NCBI RefSeq assembly: GCF_031458235.1
Contig: NZ_JAVDYB010000001.1
Location: forward strand, 1,571,001-1,635,000
Direction: 5' to 3'
Length of the DNA stretch: 64,000 nt
DNA from: Catenuloplanes atrovinosus
Lineage (GTDB): Bacteria; Actinomycetota; Actinomycetes; Mycobacteriales; Micromonosporaceae
Made by a program: the position numbers and the translations under genes. Under the pieces are notes generated by a model. That model was not told the DNA's origin, searched no databases, and saw nothing but the letters and a program-made list of their open reading frames with translations. Below are positions 51,435 through 60,152 of this stretch, in pieces (the first letter of the stretch is position 1; each line of letters opens with the position of its first letter).

Positions 51435-53840
51435 CTAGAGGGACCAGTCCCGGACCTCGGGCATGTCCTCCAGGTGCTCGACCACGTAGGCCTCGTGCTC
51501 GGCGAGCTTCTGCTTGCACCAGTCCTTCAGGTCCGCCGCGCCGCGCGGCAGCCGGGTGGCGTTGTTGATCGCGTCCATCACGAGGTGGTAGCGCGACGCC
51601 CGGTTCCGTACCGTCATGTCGAACGGCGTGGTGGTGGTGCCCTCCTCGACGAAGCCGCGCACCCGGAACCGGTCCGCGTCCGGCCGGCCGTGGATGAGCT
51701 GGTGGATCGCGCCCGGGTAGCCGTGGAACGCGAAGACCACGTCGACCGTGTCGGTGAACAGCTCCGTGAACCGGGTCTCGCTCATGCCGTGCGGGTGGTC
51801 CTTCGGCCGGACCAGGCCCATCAGGTCGACCACGTTGACCACGCGCACGGAGAGCTGCGGCAGCCGCTCCTTGAGGATCTGCGCCGCGGCCACGGTCTCC
51901 ATGGTCACCACGTCGCCGGCGCAGGCCAGCACGATGTCCGGGTCGCGGCTGCCGTCGTCGGTGCCGGCCCAGGCCCAGATGCCGGCGCCGCGCGCGGCGT
52001 GCTCGACCGCCTCGTCCATGGTCAGCCACTGCGGCTGCGGCTGCTTGTCGATCACGATCAGGTTGATGTACGACCGCGACCGCAGGCAGTGGTCCGCCAC
52101 GCTGAGCAGCGTGTTGGCGTCCGGCGGCAGGTAGACCCGGGCGATGTCGCCGCGCTGGGTGAGCACCACCTGGATCAGGCCGGGGCCCTGGTGCGAGAAG
52201 CCGTTGTGGTCGTTGCGCCAGGCCGTGGACGTTAGCAGGATGTTCAGGCTCGGCACCTTGGCCCGCCAGTCCAGCCGGCGCGACTCCTGCAGCCACTTGC
52301 CGTGCTGCACGGTCTGCGACGCGGAGACCATGGCGAACGCCTCGTAGGTGGCGAACATGCCGTGCCGGCCGGTCAGGTTGTAGCCCTCCAGCCAGCCGTG
52401 GCAGTTGTGCTCGGAGAGCACCTCCATCACGCGGCCGTCCCGGCTGATCGCGGTGTCGTGCTCGAACGTCTGCTCCATGAACCCGCGGTCGGACGCCTCG
52501 AAGACCGCGCCGAGCCGGTTGCTGTTCGTCTCGTCCGGGCAGAACAGCCGGAACCGGTCGTCGTTCGCGCGGTAGACGTCGCGCAGCAGCTCGCCGAGCT
52601 TGCGGGTGGACTCCGCCTTGATCGTCGCGGGCGCCGGCACGTCGATCGCGTACCGCCGGAAGTCCGGGATGTCCAGGTCCTTGGTGAGCAGGCCGCCGTT
52701 CGCGTGCGGGTTCGCGCTCATCCGCAGCGTGCCGCCCGGGTTCAGCCGGGTGACCAGCTCGACCGGCCGGCCGTTGTCGTCGAACAGTTCCTCCGGCCGG
52801 TACGACCGCATCCACTCCTCGAGCATGCGCAGGTGGTCCGCGTTCTCCCGGACGCCGGAGAGCGGCACCTGGTGCGACCGCCAGGTGCCGGCGACCTGCG
52901 TGCCGTCCACCTCGTCCGGGCCGGTCCAGCCCTTCGGCGTACGCATGATGATCAGCGGCCAGCGGGGGCGGGAGCCGTCCCAGCCGCCGCCGCGCGCGCT
53001 CTCCTGGATCGCCCGGATCCGGCCCCACGCGTCGGCCAGCGCGGCCGCGAACCGCTTGTGCATGCCGGGCAGGTCCGCGCCGGAGACCTCGATGACGTCG
53101 TAGCCGTGCCCCTCCAGCAGCGCGTGCACCTCCTGCGGGCTCTTGCGCGCCAGCACGGTCGGGCCGGCGATCTTGGCGCCGTTGAGGTGCAGGATCGGCA
53201 GCACCGCGCCGTCGCGGGCCGGGTTGATGAACGAGACGCCCTTCCAGGAGCCCTCCAGCGGGCCGGTCTCCGCCTCGCCGTCGCCGACCACCGCGATCGA
53301 CAGCAGGTCGGGGTTGTCCATCACCGAGCCGAACGCGTGCACCAGCACGTAGCCCAGCTCGCCACCCTCGTGGATCGAGCCCGGCGTGGTGACGGAGACG
53401 TGACTCGGGATGCCGCCCGGCGCGGAGAACTGGCGGAACAGCCGCGTCATGCCGGCCTCGTCCAGCGACACCCGCGGGTAGACCTCGGAGTACGTGCCCT
53501 CCAGGTAGCCGGCCGCGACCAGCGCGGGGCCGCCGTGGCCGGGGCCGGCGAGGTAGATCGCCTCCTGCCCGGTCCGCTGGATCAGCCGGGAGACGTGCGC
53601 GTAGATGAACGACAGGCCGGGGCTGGTGCCCCAGTGCCCGAGCAGCCGCGGCTTGATGTGCTCGGCCGTGAGCGGCTCCCGCAGCAGCGCGTTCGCCCGC
53701 AGGTAGATCTGGCCGACGGTCAAATAGTTGTTGGCCCGCCACCAGGCGTCCAGGCTGGCGATCTCGTCCTCGCCCGGCTCGCCGAGCGTCTGCAGCAGGT
53801 TCTCGTCGACGGTGGTCACAGTCACCGCGTACCCCCTCAT
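51435..53840 (-). CDS. xfp: Phosphoketolase (xylulose-5-phosphate/fructose-6-phosphate)
   Basis: An 801-residue thiamine-diphosphate enzyme that splits xylulose-5-phosphate (and/or fructose-6-phosphate) with phosphate to acetyl-phosphate. Seen are the N-terminal LTVGQIYLRAN, GHWGTSPGLSFIYAH, YLAGPGHGGPALVAAGYLEG, VGDGEAETGPLEGSWKG (ThDP/Mg binding, GDGE), and ETNSNRLGAVFEASDRGFM. Full length matches the family. The ATG at 53840 is chosen; a GTG five codons later would also fit. It is monocistronic with a terminator. It may support acetyl-CoA supply for secondary metabolism. Confidence 0.95.
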   Translation of the reverse strand: MRGYAVTVTTVDENLLQTLGEPGEDEIASLDAWWRANNYLTVGQIYLRANALLREPLTAEHIKPRLLGHWGTSPGLSFIYAHVSRLIQRTGQEAIYLAGPGHGGPALVAAGYLEGTYSEVYPRVSLDEAGMTRLFRQFSAPGGIPSHVSVTTPGSIHEGGELGYVLVHAFGSVMDNPDLLSIAVVGDGEAETGPLEGSWKGVSFINPARDGAVLPILHLNGAKIAGPTVLARKSPQEVHALLEGHGYDVIEVSGADLPGMHKRFAAALADAWGRIRAIQESARGGGWDGSRPRWPLIIMRTPKGWTGPDEVDGTQVAGTWRSHQVPLSGVRENADHLRMLEEWMRSYRPEELFDDNGRPVELVTRLNPGGTLRMSANPHANGGLLTKDLDIPDFRRYAIDVPAPATIKAESTRKLGELLRDVYRANDDRFRLFCPDETNSNRLGAVFEASDRGFMEQTFEHDTAISRDGRVMEVLSEHNCHGWLEGYNLTGRHGMFATYEAFAMVSASQTVQHGKWLQESRRLDWRAKVPSLNILLTSTAWRNDHNGFSHQGPGLIQVVLTQRGDIARVYLPPDANTLLSVADHCLRSRSYINLIVIDKQPQPQWLTMDEAVEHAARGAGIWAWAGTDDGSRDPDIVLACAGDVVTMETVAAAQILKERLPQLSVRVVNVVDLMGLVRPKDHPHGMSETRFTELFTDTVDVVFAFHGYPGAIHQLIHGRPDADRFRVRGFVEEGTTTTPFDMTVRNRASRYHLVMDAINNATRLPRGAADLKDWCKQKLAEHEAYVVEHLEDMPEVRDWSL

Positions 53841-53925
53841 GCGATCTCTCTCGCGCTCCAGCCTGACGGAACCGGGACGCGCTCGCAGGGGGACGCGGAC
53901 CTCCCCGGCCCGGGTCTTTGGTCCC

Positions 53926-54147
53926 TTACCCCGCCTTGCGCCGCGCCTCCAGATGCCGCTTCCACTGGTCGCGCGCCTCCTGCGTGCAGCCCTGGAGCGC
54001 GTCGCCGGAGATCGTGGCCGGACCGAAGATCTTGGACAGCTGCCGCCAGACCCAACCGCTGACCCGGGTGATCGAGGCCGCGTCGCGGGCCTGATCCTCG
54101 CCGAAACCGGCCCGCTCGCAACCCGCGCGGCGTTCACTGGAGCCCAC
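53926..54147 (-). CDS. Candidate small protein, 73 residues
   Basis: A reading frame in the gap between phosphoketolase and the hemerythrin-esterase gene. The C-terminal part (ITRVSGWVWRQLSKIFGPAT, then QEARDQWKRHLEARRKAG) looks like real protein, with balanced Trp, Lys, Phe and Ile in a helical pattern. The GTG at 54147 lacks a clear ribosome site, and its 5' end comes within 24 bases of the divergent start. I do not recognise a family. It may be a small conserved actinomycete protein or a gene remnant. Confidence 0.4.
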   Translation of the reverse strand: MGSSERRAGCERAGFGEDQARDAASITRVSGWVWRQLSKIFGPATISGDALQGCTQEARDQWKRHLEARRKAG

Positions 54148-54171
54148 GTCGCTTCGACAGGGGAGGCCGCC

Positions 54172-55707
54172 ATGCTCAGCTACTCCACCGGCCCCGGTGA
54201 CCTGGACCGGATGGTCGCGGACGGGCACGCCGTCGTGGAACGCCAGCTCCAGCACCTGGCCGCGGGCCGCGGGGACCGTCGCGTGCTGGCCGACCAGGTC
54301 TCGTACGAGCTGGCCCGGCAGACCGACGCGGAGGAGCGGGTGCTCTGCCCCGCGCTGGCCCGGACCGGTGCGGCCGAGGAGGCCCGCCACCTGCGCGACG
54401 AGAACCGGCGGCTCAAGGAACTGCTCGTGGTGATCCAGCAGAGCGAGCCCGGCGATCCCGAGTTCGAGGAGGCGGTCACCGAGCTGATCACGGACGTCCG
54501 TCAGCACGCGGCCGAGGAGGAGGACGAGTACCTGCCGCGGCTGCGGCACCGGCTCGGCCCGGAGCGCATGCCCGAGCTCGGCCGCGACTGGCTGGCCGCG
54601 ATGCGTGCCGCGCCGGCCCGCCCGCACCCGTACGGCCCGGCGGGCGCGCTCGGCCACCGGCTCACCGACCCGGCGGCCGCGGTCGTCGACCGGCTCCGCG
54701 ACCGCGTCTCCGGCCGCCGGGACGTGCTCGCCACCGACCCGTCCGGCCTGCTCGACCCGCAGGCGCAGCGCCTGATGGACGCGTTCGCCGCGCTGCACCC
54801 GGCGCCGCTGGAGACGCTCACCGTGGGCCGGGCGCGCCGCCGCCCGGGGCTGGCCGCCGCGGTCCGCGCGCTGGTGCCGGACCACGTGCCGGAGCCGGTC
54901 GGCGACGTCCGGACCGTGCCGATGCACGGCGGCCCGCCGCTGCGCGTCTACCACCCGTCCGGTGGCCAGGCCGAGCGGTTGCCGGTGATCGTGTGGGCGC
55001 ACGGCGGCGGCTGGGTGCTGCCCGAGACGGCCGAGACGGACACGATCTGCCGCGCGCTCACCAACCGTACCGGCGCGATCGTGGTCTGCCCCGAGTACCG
55101 GCTCGCGCCGGAGAATCCGTTCCCGGCCGCGTTCGAGGACGTCCGGGGTACGTACCACTGGCTGGAGCGGCACGCCCAGGTGCTGGGCGGGGACCCGGGG
55201 CGGATAGCCCTGGCCGGCGAGTCGACCGGCGCCACCATGGCCGCCGCCACCGCCTGGAACCTGCGCCTCACCCACGGCACGCTGCCCGTCGCGCTGCTGC
55301 TGGTGCACCCGCTGGCCACGATCGCGCCGCACGGCGACAGCATGATCTCCGAGGCGGACGCGAAGCCGCTGACCCGTACCGCGCTGTCCTGGATGCTGGC
55401 GCACGCCGTGCCCCCGGACGCCGGCTCCGACCCGTGGCTGGACCTGCTCTCGCTCCCGGCGGAGACGCTCACCGGCCTGCCGCCCACGCTGCTGGTCACG
55501 GCGGACCGCGACGTCCTCCGCGACCAGGCCGAGGCGCTGGGCCACCATCTCGCCACCGCGGGCGTGCCGGTCACCACCACCCGGTACCCCGGCGTCATGC
55601 ACGGTTTCCTGGCGGCGATTCCGCTGCTCGACGCCGCCCAGCGGGCCGTGGCCGAGTGCGCCGCGCACCTCCGCCGCGCCTTCGCCGCGCTGCCCACCAC
55701 CCCCTGA
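54172..55707 (+). CDS. Hemerythrin-like domain fused to alpha/beta-hydrolase (HSL-type esterase)
   Basis: A 511-residue fusion. Residues 1-130 form a four-helix hemerythrin-like (HHE) domain with candidate iron ligands His19, Glu54/55, His73, His112 and Glu116 (DGHAVVERQ, TDAEERV, RHLRDEN, QHAAEEEDE). Residues about 235-505 form an alpha/beta-hydrolase of the hormone-sensitive lipase family, with the oxyanion loop HGGGW (277-281) and nucleophile Ser351 in GESTG (normally GDSAG). The acid is near 445 (VTADRD) and His477 lies in MHGF. The ATG at 54172 has GGGGAGG upstream. It joins an iron or O2/NO-sensing domain to an esterase; the substrate is unknown. Confidence 0.83.
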   Translation: MLSYSTGPGDLDRMVADGHAVVERQLQHLAAGRGDRRVLADQVSYELARQTDAEERVLCPALARTGAAEEARHLRDENRRLKELLVVIQQSEPGDPEFEEAVTELITDVRQHAAEEEDEYLPRLRHRLGPERMPELGRDWLAAMRAAPARPHPYGPAGALGHRLTDPAAAVVDRLRDRVSGRRDVLATDPSGLLDPQAQRLMDAFAALHPAPLETLTVGRARRRPGLAAAVRALVPDHVPEPVGDVRTVPMHGGPPLRVYHPSGGQAERLPVIVWAHGGGWVLPETAETDTICRALTNRTGAIVVCPEYRLAPENPFPAAFEDVRGTYHWLERHAQVLGGDPGRIALAGESTGATMAAATAWNLRLTHGTLPVALLLVHPLATIAPHGDSMISEADAKPLTRTALSWMLAHAVPPDAGSDPWLDLLSLPAETLTGLPPTLLVTADRDVLRDQAEALGHHLATAGVPVTTTRYPGVMHGFLAAIPLLDAAQRAVAECAAHLRRAFAALPTTP

Positions 55708-55728
55708 TCGATTCCGCGCGGCGAGGCC

Positions 55729-55765
55729 TTGACCATAGGTTGATCATTTATCTATGGTGGGCGGC
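55729..55765 (+). promoter_or_regulatory. padR promoter with operator dyad and leaderless start
   Basis: TTGACC (55729-55734), 18-base spacer, TATGGT (55753-55758), then 7 bases to the GTG at 55766. The inverted repeat ACCATAG (55732-55738)/CTATGGT (55752-55758) overlaps both hexamers, so a PadR dimer bound here would block its own promoter. Confidence 0.65.
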
Positions 55766-56101
55766 GTGAAAGCGATGAGGGAACCGACGTTCTTGATCCT
55801 CACCGCGCTGGCCGAGGGGCCGCGGCACGGTTACGGCATCCTCCAGGAGGTCGCGGAGCTGAGCGGCGGGCGGGTGCGGCTGCTCACCGGGACGCTCTAC
55901 ACCGCGCTGGACCGGCTCACCGCGGAGGGCATGGTCACGCTGGACCGGGAGGCGGTGGTGGACGGGCGCCTCCGGCGGTACTTCCGGCTCACCGAGGCGG
56001 GCCGGGCCGCGGTCACGGCGGAGACCGCGCGGCTGCGCGACCTGGCCACCGCGGCGGAGCGCCGGCTCGGCACGGCGCGGCGATCGGTGCGGCCGGCATG
56101 A
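55766..56101 (+). CDS. PadR-family transcription regulator
   Basis: A 111-residue regulator. REPTFLILTALAEGPRHGYGI and GTLYTALDRLTAEGMV form the PadR winged helix, with the DGRLRRYFRLTEAGR wing. A short C-terminal helix makes it the small (subfamily 2) type. The GTG at 55766 is chosen because the -10 hexamer lies 7 bases upstream; an ATG at 55754 lies inside the -10. The gene overlaps the next by 4 bases (ATGA) and probably represses the whole operon. Confidence 0.88.
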   Translation: MKAMREPTFLILTALAEGPRHGYGILQEVAELSGGRVRLLTGTLYTALDRLTAEGMVTLDREAVVDGRLRRYFRLTEAGRAAVTAETARLRDLATAAERRLGTARRSVRPA

Positions 56102-57024
56102 GCGACGGCGACCGCCTCCTGCGGCGGCTGATGATCTGTTACCCGCGGGACTATCGGCGGGAGCGCGGCGAGGATCTGCTGGCCACCATGGTGCAGGCGG
56201 CCGGCGGGCGCACGCGGCCGACCGCGCGGGAGGCGCTCAACCTGGTCGCGCACGGCCTGCGGGCCCGGATCGGCCGGCCGGCCAGCCGGACCGTGGTCGC
56301 GTGGGTGCTGGTCGCGGCCGTGATCGGTGGGCTGTACGCCGGGTCGTTCGGTGCGTGGCGCACGACGTACGCCGGGCCGGGGGCGCCGGCCGGCCAGGTC
56401 CTGATCGAGGAGAGCGTGCCCGGGGTGGAGATCTCCGCCGTGGACACGCGGGACGACCGCACCCTCCTGGGCTGGGTGCCGCCGGTCAGCACGGCCGACC
56501 GTCGGCCGATGGCGGCGCTGACCGTGAGGACCGACCTGGACTCGCTCGCGGCGGGCCTGCGCGCCGACGGCTGGACCGTGCGGTCGTCGGAAACGGTGCT
56601 GGCCACCCGCGACGGGCTGGCGCTCACCGCGACCCGGACCGGGACCGACGGGGTGACGGACGTGCGGATCGACGCGGCGACGGCGTGGCTGGCGTGGCCG
56701 GCCGGGATCGCGAGCGGGCTGCTCGGGGGCGTGCTCGCCTTCCTGGCGGTGGCGTGGGCCGCGCGCCGGACCGGGCCCGGGCACCCGATGCGCGTGGTGG
56801 TCAACGTCTTCTTCGGGATCGCGATGGCGGTGTGGTGGGCGCCGGTGCTGGCCGGCGTGTCGCGCCGGTTCGGCGGGGAGGCGTGGATCGCGCGCGTGTT
56901 CCAGGACTGGCCGAGCCCGCCGGAGGCGGCCATGCTCGGCGTGGTGGGCGCGGCGGCGGCGCTGGGCGGGCTGGCGCTGGCTACCATTCCGCCCCGTGCG
57001 GAGCAGCGACGGGCCGGCGCATGA
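56098..57024 (+). CDS. Membrane protein of a PadR operon
   Basis: A 308-residue protein. The N-terminal RLLRRLMICYPRDYRRERGEDLLATM matches a short motif that begins many PadR-linked membrane proteins and permeases. Four hydrophobic helices are seen (about 60-80, 200-222, 235-255, 275-295), with an outer domain between the first and second. It overlaps padR and the following gene, so the three form one operon. Function is unknown; a membrane-stress response role would be typical for such pairs. Confidence 0.75.
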   Translation: MSDGDRLLRRLMICYPRDYRRERGEDLLATMVQAAGGRTRPTAREALNLVAHGLRARIGRPASRTVVAWVLVAAVIGGLYAGSFGAWRTTYAGPGAPAGQVLIEESVPGVEISAVDTRDDRTLLGWVPPVSTADRRPMAALTVRTDLDSLAAGLRADGWTVRSSETVLATRDGLALTATRTGTDGVTDVRIDAATAWLAWPAGIASGLLGGVLAFLAVAWAARRTGPGHPMRVVVNVFFGIAMAVWWAPVLAGVSRRFGGEAWIARVFQDWPSPPEAAMLGVVGAAAALGGLALATIPPRAEQRRAGA

Positions 57025-57826
57025 GGTGCGGCGGCTCTACCGGGATCGGGCGGCGGAGGCCGGCGGGCGCTGGCATGCGCTGATCACGCATCGCGGGACG
57101 CCGGTGGTGGACGACGACGCGGACGCGGTGCTGCGCGGATACAGCGTGCAGAAGCTGGCGGTCGCGGTGGCGGTGCTGGACGCGGTCGACCGGGGCCGGT
57201 TCGGGCTGGACCACCTGGTCGACGTGCCGGCCGGGATCGTGCTGCCGGGCAGCGGGATCTACGCGTTGCAGACCGTGTGGGGCGACCGGGTCACGGTGGC
57301 GAACGTGCTCACCGCGATGCTGCTGGTCTCGGACAACACCGCGGTACGGCTGTGCGGCCGGCTGGTCCCGGCGCGGGAGATCAACGAGATCCTGGCGGCC
57401 AAGGGCTTCGCCCGCACGCGGGTCGAGCCGGTCGAGGACCCGCACCGGTTCTTCCTGGGCGTGACCACGCCGCGGGAGACGCACGACCTGCTCACCCGGC
57501 TCGCCGGGGGCACGCTGCTGTCGCCGGCCGGCTCCGCGTTCATGCTGGGCGTGCTGCGCGGGCTGAGCGGATACCACGACGGCGTACGGCGGGAGATGTC
57601 GTCCGAGCAGCGGTCCCGGGTGGCGAGCAAGTACGGCGCGGACTGGGAGGACGGCTTCGCCTCCCGGCACGAGGCGGGCGTGGTGTTCGACCGGTCGGGC
57701 CGGCCCGCGCTGGTGTTCAGCCTGTTCGCGGACCGGCTCGGCGACGTGCTCAACTACGGCGGCACGCACCCGGCCGTGCGGGCGCACGCGGCGCTGGGGC
57801 CGGCGCTCATGCGCCTCGCCGACTGA
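56996..57826 (+). CDS. Serine beta-lactamase-fold hydrolase (class A-like)
   Basis: A 276-residue protein of the beta-lactamase2 group. Ser50-x-x-Lys53 (YSVQK) is the nucleophile motif and SDN at 112-114 (VSDNTA) the second. The KTG motif is replaced by RHEAG-like sequence, and the omega-loop Glu is in VEPVED. No signal peptide is visible, so it likely stays in the cytoplasm, unlike antibiotic-inactivating enzymes. It may be a peptidase-like or esterase enzyme. Its GTG lies inside the upstream gene (29-base overlap). Its 3' end overlaps the exonuclease gene by 20 bases. Confidence 0.78.
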   Translation: MRSSDGPAHEVRRLYRDRAAEAGGRWHALITHRGTPVVDDDADAVLRGYSVQKLAVAVAVLDAVDRGRFGLDHLVDVPAGIVLPGSGIYALQTVWGDRVTVANVLTAMLLVSDNTAVRLCGRLVPAREINEILAAKGFARTRVEPVEDPHRFFLGVTTPRETHDLLTRLAGGTLLSPAGSAFMLGVLRGLSGYHDGVRREMSSEQRSRVASKYGADWEDGFASRHEAGVVFDRSGRPALVFSLFADRLGDVLNYGGTHPAVRAHAALGPALMRLAD

Positions 57827-58730
57827 CCGCGTCCACCAGCCGCTGGCAGGGGCCGGCCAGGTTCCACTTCTCGGCCAGCGCGAAGAGCGCGTCCGCGTCG
57901 ACCGGCGCCGGCGGCAGCGCGAACGAGGAGGACGGCAGCGGCACGTCCGTCGCGACCCGCACCACCGGGCCGGCGGCCCGCAGGTAGTCGCGGGCGGCGG
58001 CGAGCTTGGTGCGCAGGCCCGCGGCGAACCCGGCGGCCGGGTCGTCCAGCGCGGCCAGGATGTCCTCGATGCCGCCGTAGCGCTCGACGAGCCGCGCCGC
58101 GGTCTTCTCGCCGACGCCGGCCACGCCGGGCAGGCCGTCGCTCGGGTCGCCGCGCAGCGCCGCGAAGTCCGCGTACCGCTGGGGTGACACGCCGTACTTG
58201 GCGCGCACCAGCTCCTCGTCCGCGTCGTCCAGCTTGGCCACGCCGCGGCCGCAGTAGAGCAGCCGGGTGCCGCGCGCGTCGTCGACCAGCTGGAACAGGT
58301 CGCGGTCGCCGGAGACCACCTCGACCGGACCCGGCTGGGTGACCGCGAGCGTGCCGAGCACGTCGTCGGCCTCGTAGCCGTCCACCCCGAACGCCGGGAT
58401 GCCGACCGCGGCCAGCAGTTCGAGGATGACCGGGATCTGCGGCACGAGCGTGTCCGGCACCTCCTCGACGGACGGCGCGACCGCGACCCGGTGCGCCTTG
58501 TACGACGGGATCAGCGCCACCCGCCACTCCGGCCGCCAGGACGCGTCCAGCGCGCAGACCACCCGGTCCGGCCGGCGCGTGCGGATCAGCGTGGCCAGCA
58601 TGTCGGTGAAGCCGCGCACCGCGTTGACCGGGCTGCCGTCCGGCGCGCGGGCGGCCGACTCCGGGATGCCGAAGTAGGCGCGGAAGTACAGGCTGGGCGC
58701 GTCGACGGCGAGCAGCGGTGGCTGGTTCAC
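57807..58730 (-). CDS. 5'-3' exonuclease (FEN-like, PolA N-terminal domain type)
   Basis: A 307-residue stand-alone flap-nuclease-like protein. The N-terminal LLAVDAPSLYFRAYFG, the acidic cluster GVDGYEADDVLGTL and VVSGDRDLFQLV are metal-binding motifs. The helix-hairpin-helix segment GVAGVGEKTAARLVERYGGIEDIL is present too. It removes RNA primers or flaps. The GTG at 58730 is chosen because TAGTGT (58738-58743) lies 7 bases upstream. An ATG at 58751 (adding 7 residues) is an alternative. It is convergent with the beta-lactamase-fold gene, overlapping by 20 bases. Confidence 0.9.
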   Translation of the reverse strand: MNQPPLLAVDAPSLYFRAYFGIPESAARAPDGSPVNAVRGFTDMLATLIRTRRPDRVVCALDASWRPEWRVALIPSYKAHRVAVAPSVEEVPDTLVPQIPVILELLAAVGIPAFGVDGYEADDVLGTLAVTQPGPVEVVSGDRDLFQLVDDARGTRLLYCGRGVAKLDDADEELVRAKYGVSPQRYADFAALRGDPSDGLPGVAGVGEKTAARLVERYGGIEDILAALDDPAAGFAAGLRTKLAAARDYLRAAGPVVRVATDVPLPSSSFALPPAPVDADALFALAEKWNLAGPCQRLVDAVSRRGA

Positions 58731-58901
58731 ACCCGTCACACTAGCCAACATGGGAAGGTGATCCTCAGGAGGATGGAAAGCGTATCAACGGTTGTCGTTA
58801 GATGAATGGACAGTGACGTTGCGGCATCTCCAGGGCGAAAGCTTCTCACACAAAGGCCCCCCGGTCGCCACGGTGGAACCGAGCCAACCTATTGTCTGCG
58901 G

Positions 58902-60152
58902 GTGTCCCCGCCTCCTACCTCTCGGGCCGTTACCGTGACCGCGAACAGCGCCGCAGAAGCCCCGCAGACCGACCGACGGCCGCTGCGCATCGGCATGATC
59001 GTGATCAGTCAGTACGAGTCCGATCCCCGCGTCCGCCGTCAGGCCGAGGCGCTGGTCGCCCGCGGCGACGAGGTGACCGTGCTCGCCCTGCACGCCGAGG
59101 GCCGTCCGCGTGAGGACGTGGTCGAGGGCGTGCGCGTGATCCACCTCCCGGTGAAGAAGTACCGCGGCTCGTCCGCCAAGGCCTACCTCGGGCTGTACGG
59201 CTCGTTCGGCGCCCGCGCCACCGCCTGGCTGACCCGGCACCCGCGCCGCTTCGACGTGCTCCAGGCGCACTCGATGCCGGAGGCGCTGGTCTTCGCGGGC
59301 ATGGCGCAGCGGCTGGCCGGCGTGCCGCTGCTGCTCGACGTGCACGACCTGACCAGCAAGCTGTTCGCGGCCAAGTTCGAGGGCAAGAGCGCGATCATGT
59401 CCGGCGTGCGGCTCTCCGAGCGCGCCGCGCTGCGCTTCGCCACCGAGGTCATGACCGTGCACGAGGAGTACGCGGACCTGGTCCGCGCGGACACGAGGAA
59501 GCCGGTCTCGGTGGTGATGAACTGCCCCGACGAGCGCCTCTTCAGGCCGCGCCCGGAGCCGCTGCGCTGGGACCCGGACGGCGAGGTCGTCTTCAGCTAC
59601 CACGGCCTGATCGCGCCGCGGCACGGCCTGGTCAACGTGGTCAAGGCGCTCAAGGACGTGCGCGAGTCGATGCCCGGCGCGCGCGTGCAGATACGGGGCG
59701 GCGGCGACGGCATCGACGAGGTGGCCGCCACCGCGCGGGAGCTGGGCGTCGAGGACGCGGTGGACCTGCCCACCGGGCTCTACTCGATGACCGAGATCGT
59801 CGGCGAGCTGGCGAACGTGCACATCGGCCTGGTCCCGAGCATGCTGGACCCGTGGACCGAGGGCGTGCTCCCCACCAAGCTGCTGGAGTACTCCGCGCTC
59901 GGCGTCCCGTGCATCACGTTCCGGAACCCGGTGATCGAGCGGTACTTCCCGGAGGACGCGGTCACCTACGTCGACCCGGCCACGCCGGAGACGCTGCGCG
60001 AGGCCATGATCGCGCTGGCCAAGGACCCGGACCGCGCGCTGGCGCAGGCCGCCCGCGCCGCGACGGTGATGGAAGGGCTGCGCTGGAGCGCGCAGAAGGA
60101 GATCTACTTCAGCGTCATCGATCGGCTGGCGGCCCGGAAGAACCGTGGTTGA
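58902..60152 (+). CDS. Glycosyltransferase, GT4 family
   Basis: A 416-residue enzyme with GT-B fold. The N-terminal domain has MIVISQYESDPRVRRQAEAL and GDEVTVLALHAEG. The C-terminal nucleotide-sugar domain has FSYHGLIAPRHGLVNVVKAL and IGLVPSMLDPWTEGVLPTKLLEYSALGVPCI, with the EX7E-like motif. It adds sugars to a lipid-linked or surface glycan. TATTGT (58890-58895) lies 6 bases upstream of the GTG at 58902, fitting a leaderless mRNA. Downstream in-frame GTG codons are alternatives. It is the first gene of the glycan cluster and overlaps the flippase gene by 8 bases. Confidence 0.92.
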   Translation: MSPPPTSRAVTVTANSAAEAPQTDRRPLRIGMIVISQYESDPRVRRQAEALVARGDEVTVLALHAEGRPREDVVEGVRVIHLPVKKYRGSSAKAYLGLYGSFGARATAWLTRHPRRFDVLQAHSMPEALVFAGMAQRLAGVPLLLDVHDLTSKLFAAKFEGKSAIMSGVRLSERAALRFATEVMTVHEEYADLVRADTRKPVSVVMNCPDERLFRPRPEPLRWDPDGEVVFSYHGLIAPRHGLVNVVKALKDVRESMPGARVQIRGGGDGIDEVAATARELGVEDAVDLPTGLYSMTEIVGELANVHIGLVPSMLDPWTEGVLPTKLLEYSALGVPCITFRNPVIERYFPEDAVTYVDPATPETLREAMIALAKDPDRALAQAARAATVMEGLRWSAQKEIYFSVIDRLAARKNRG

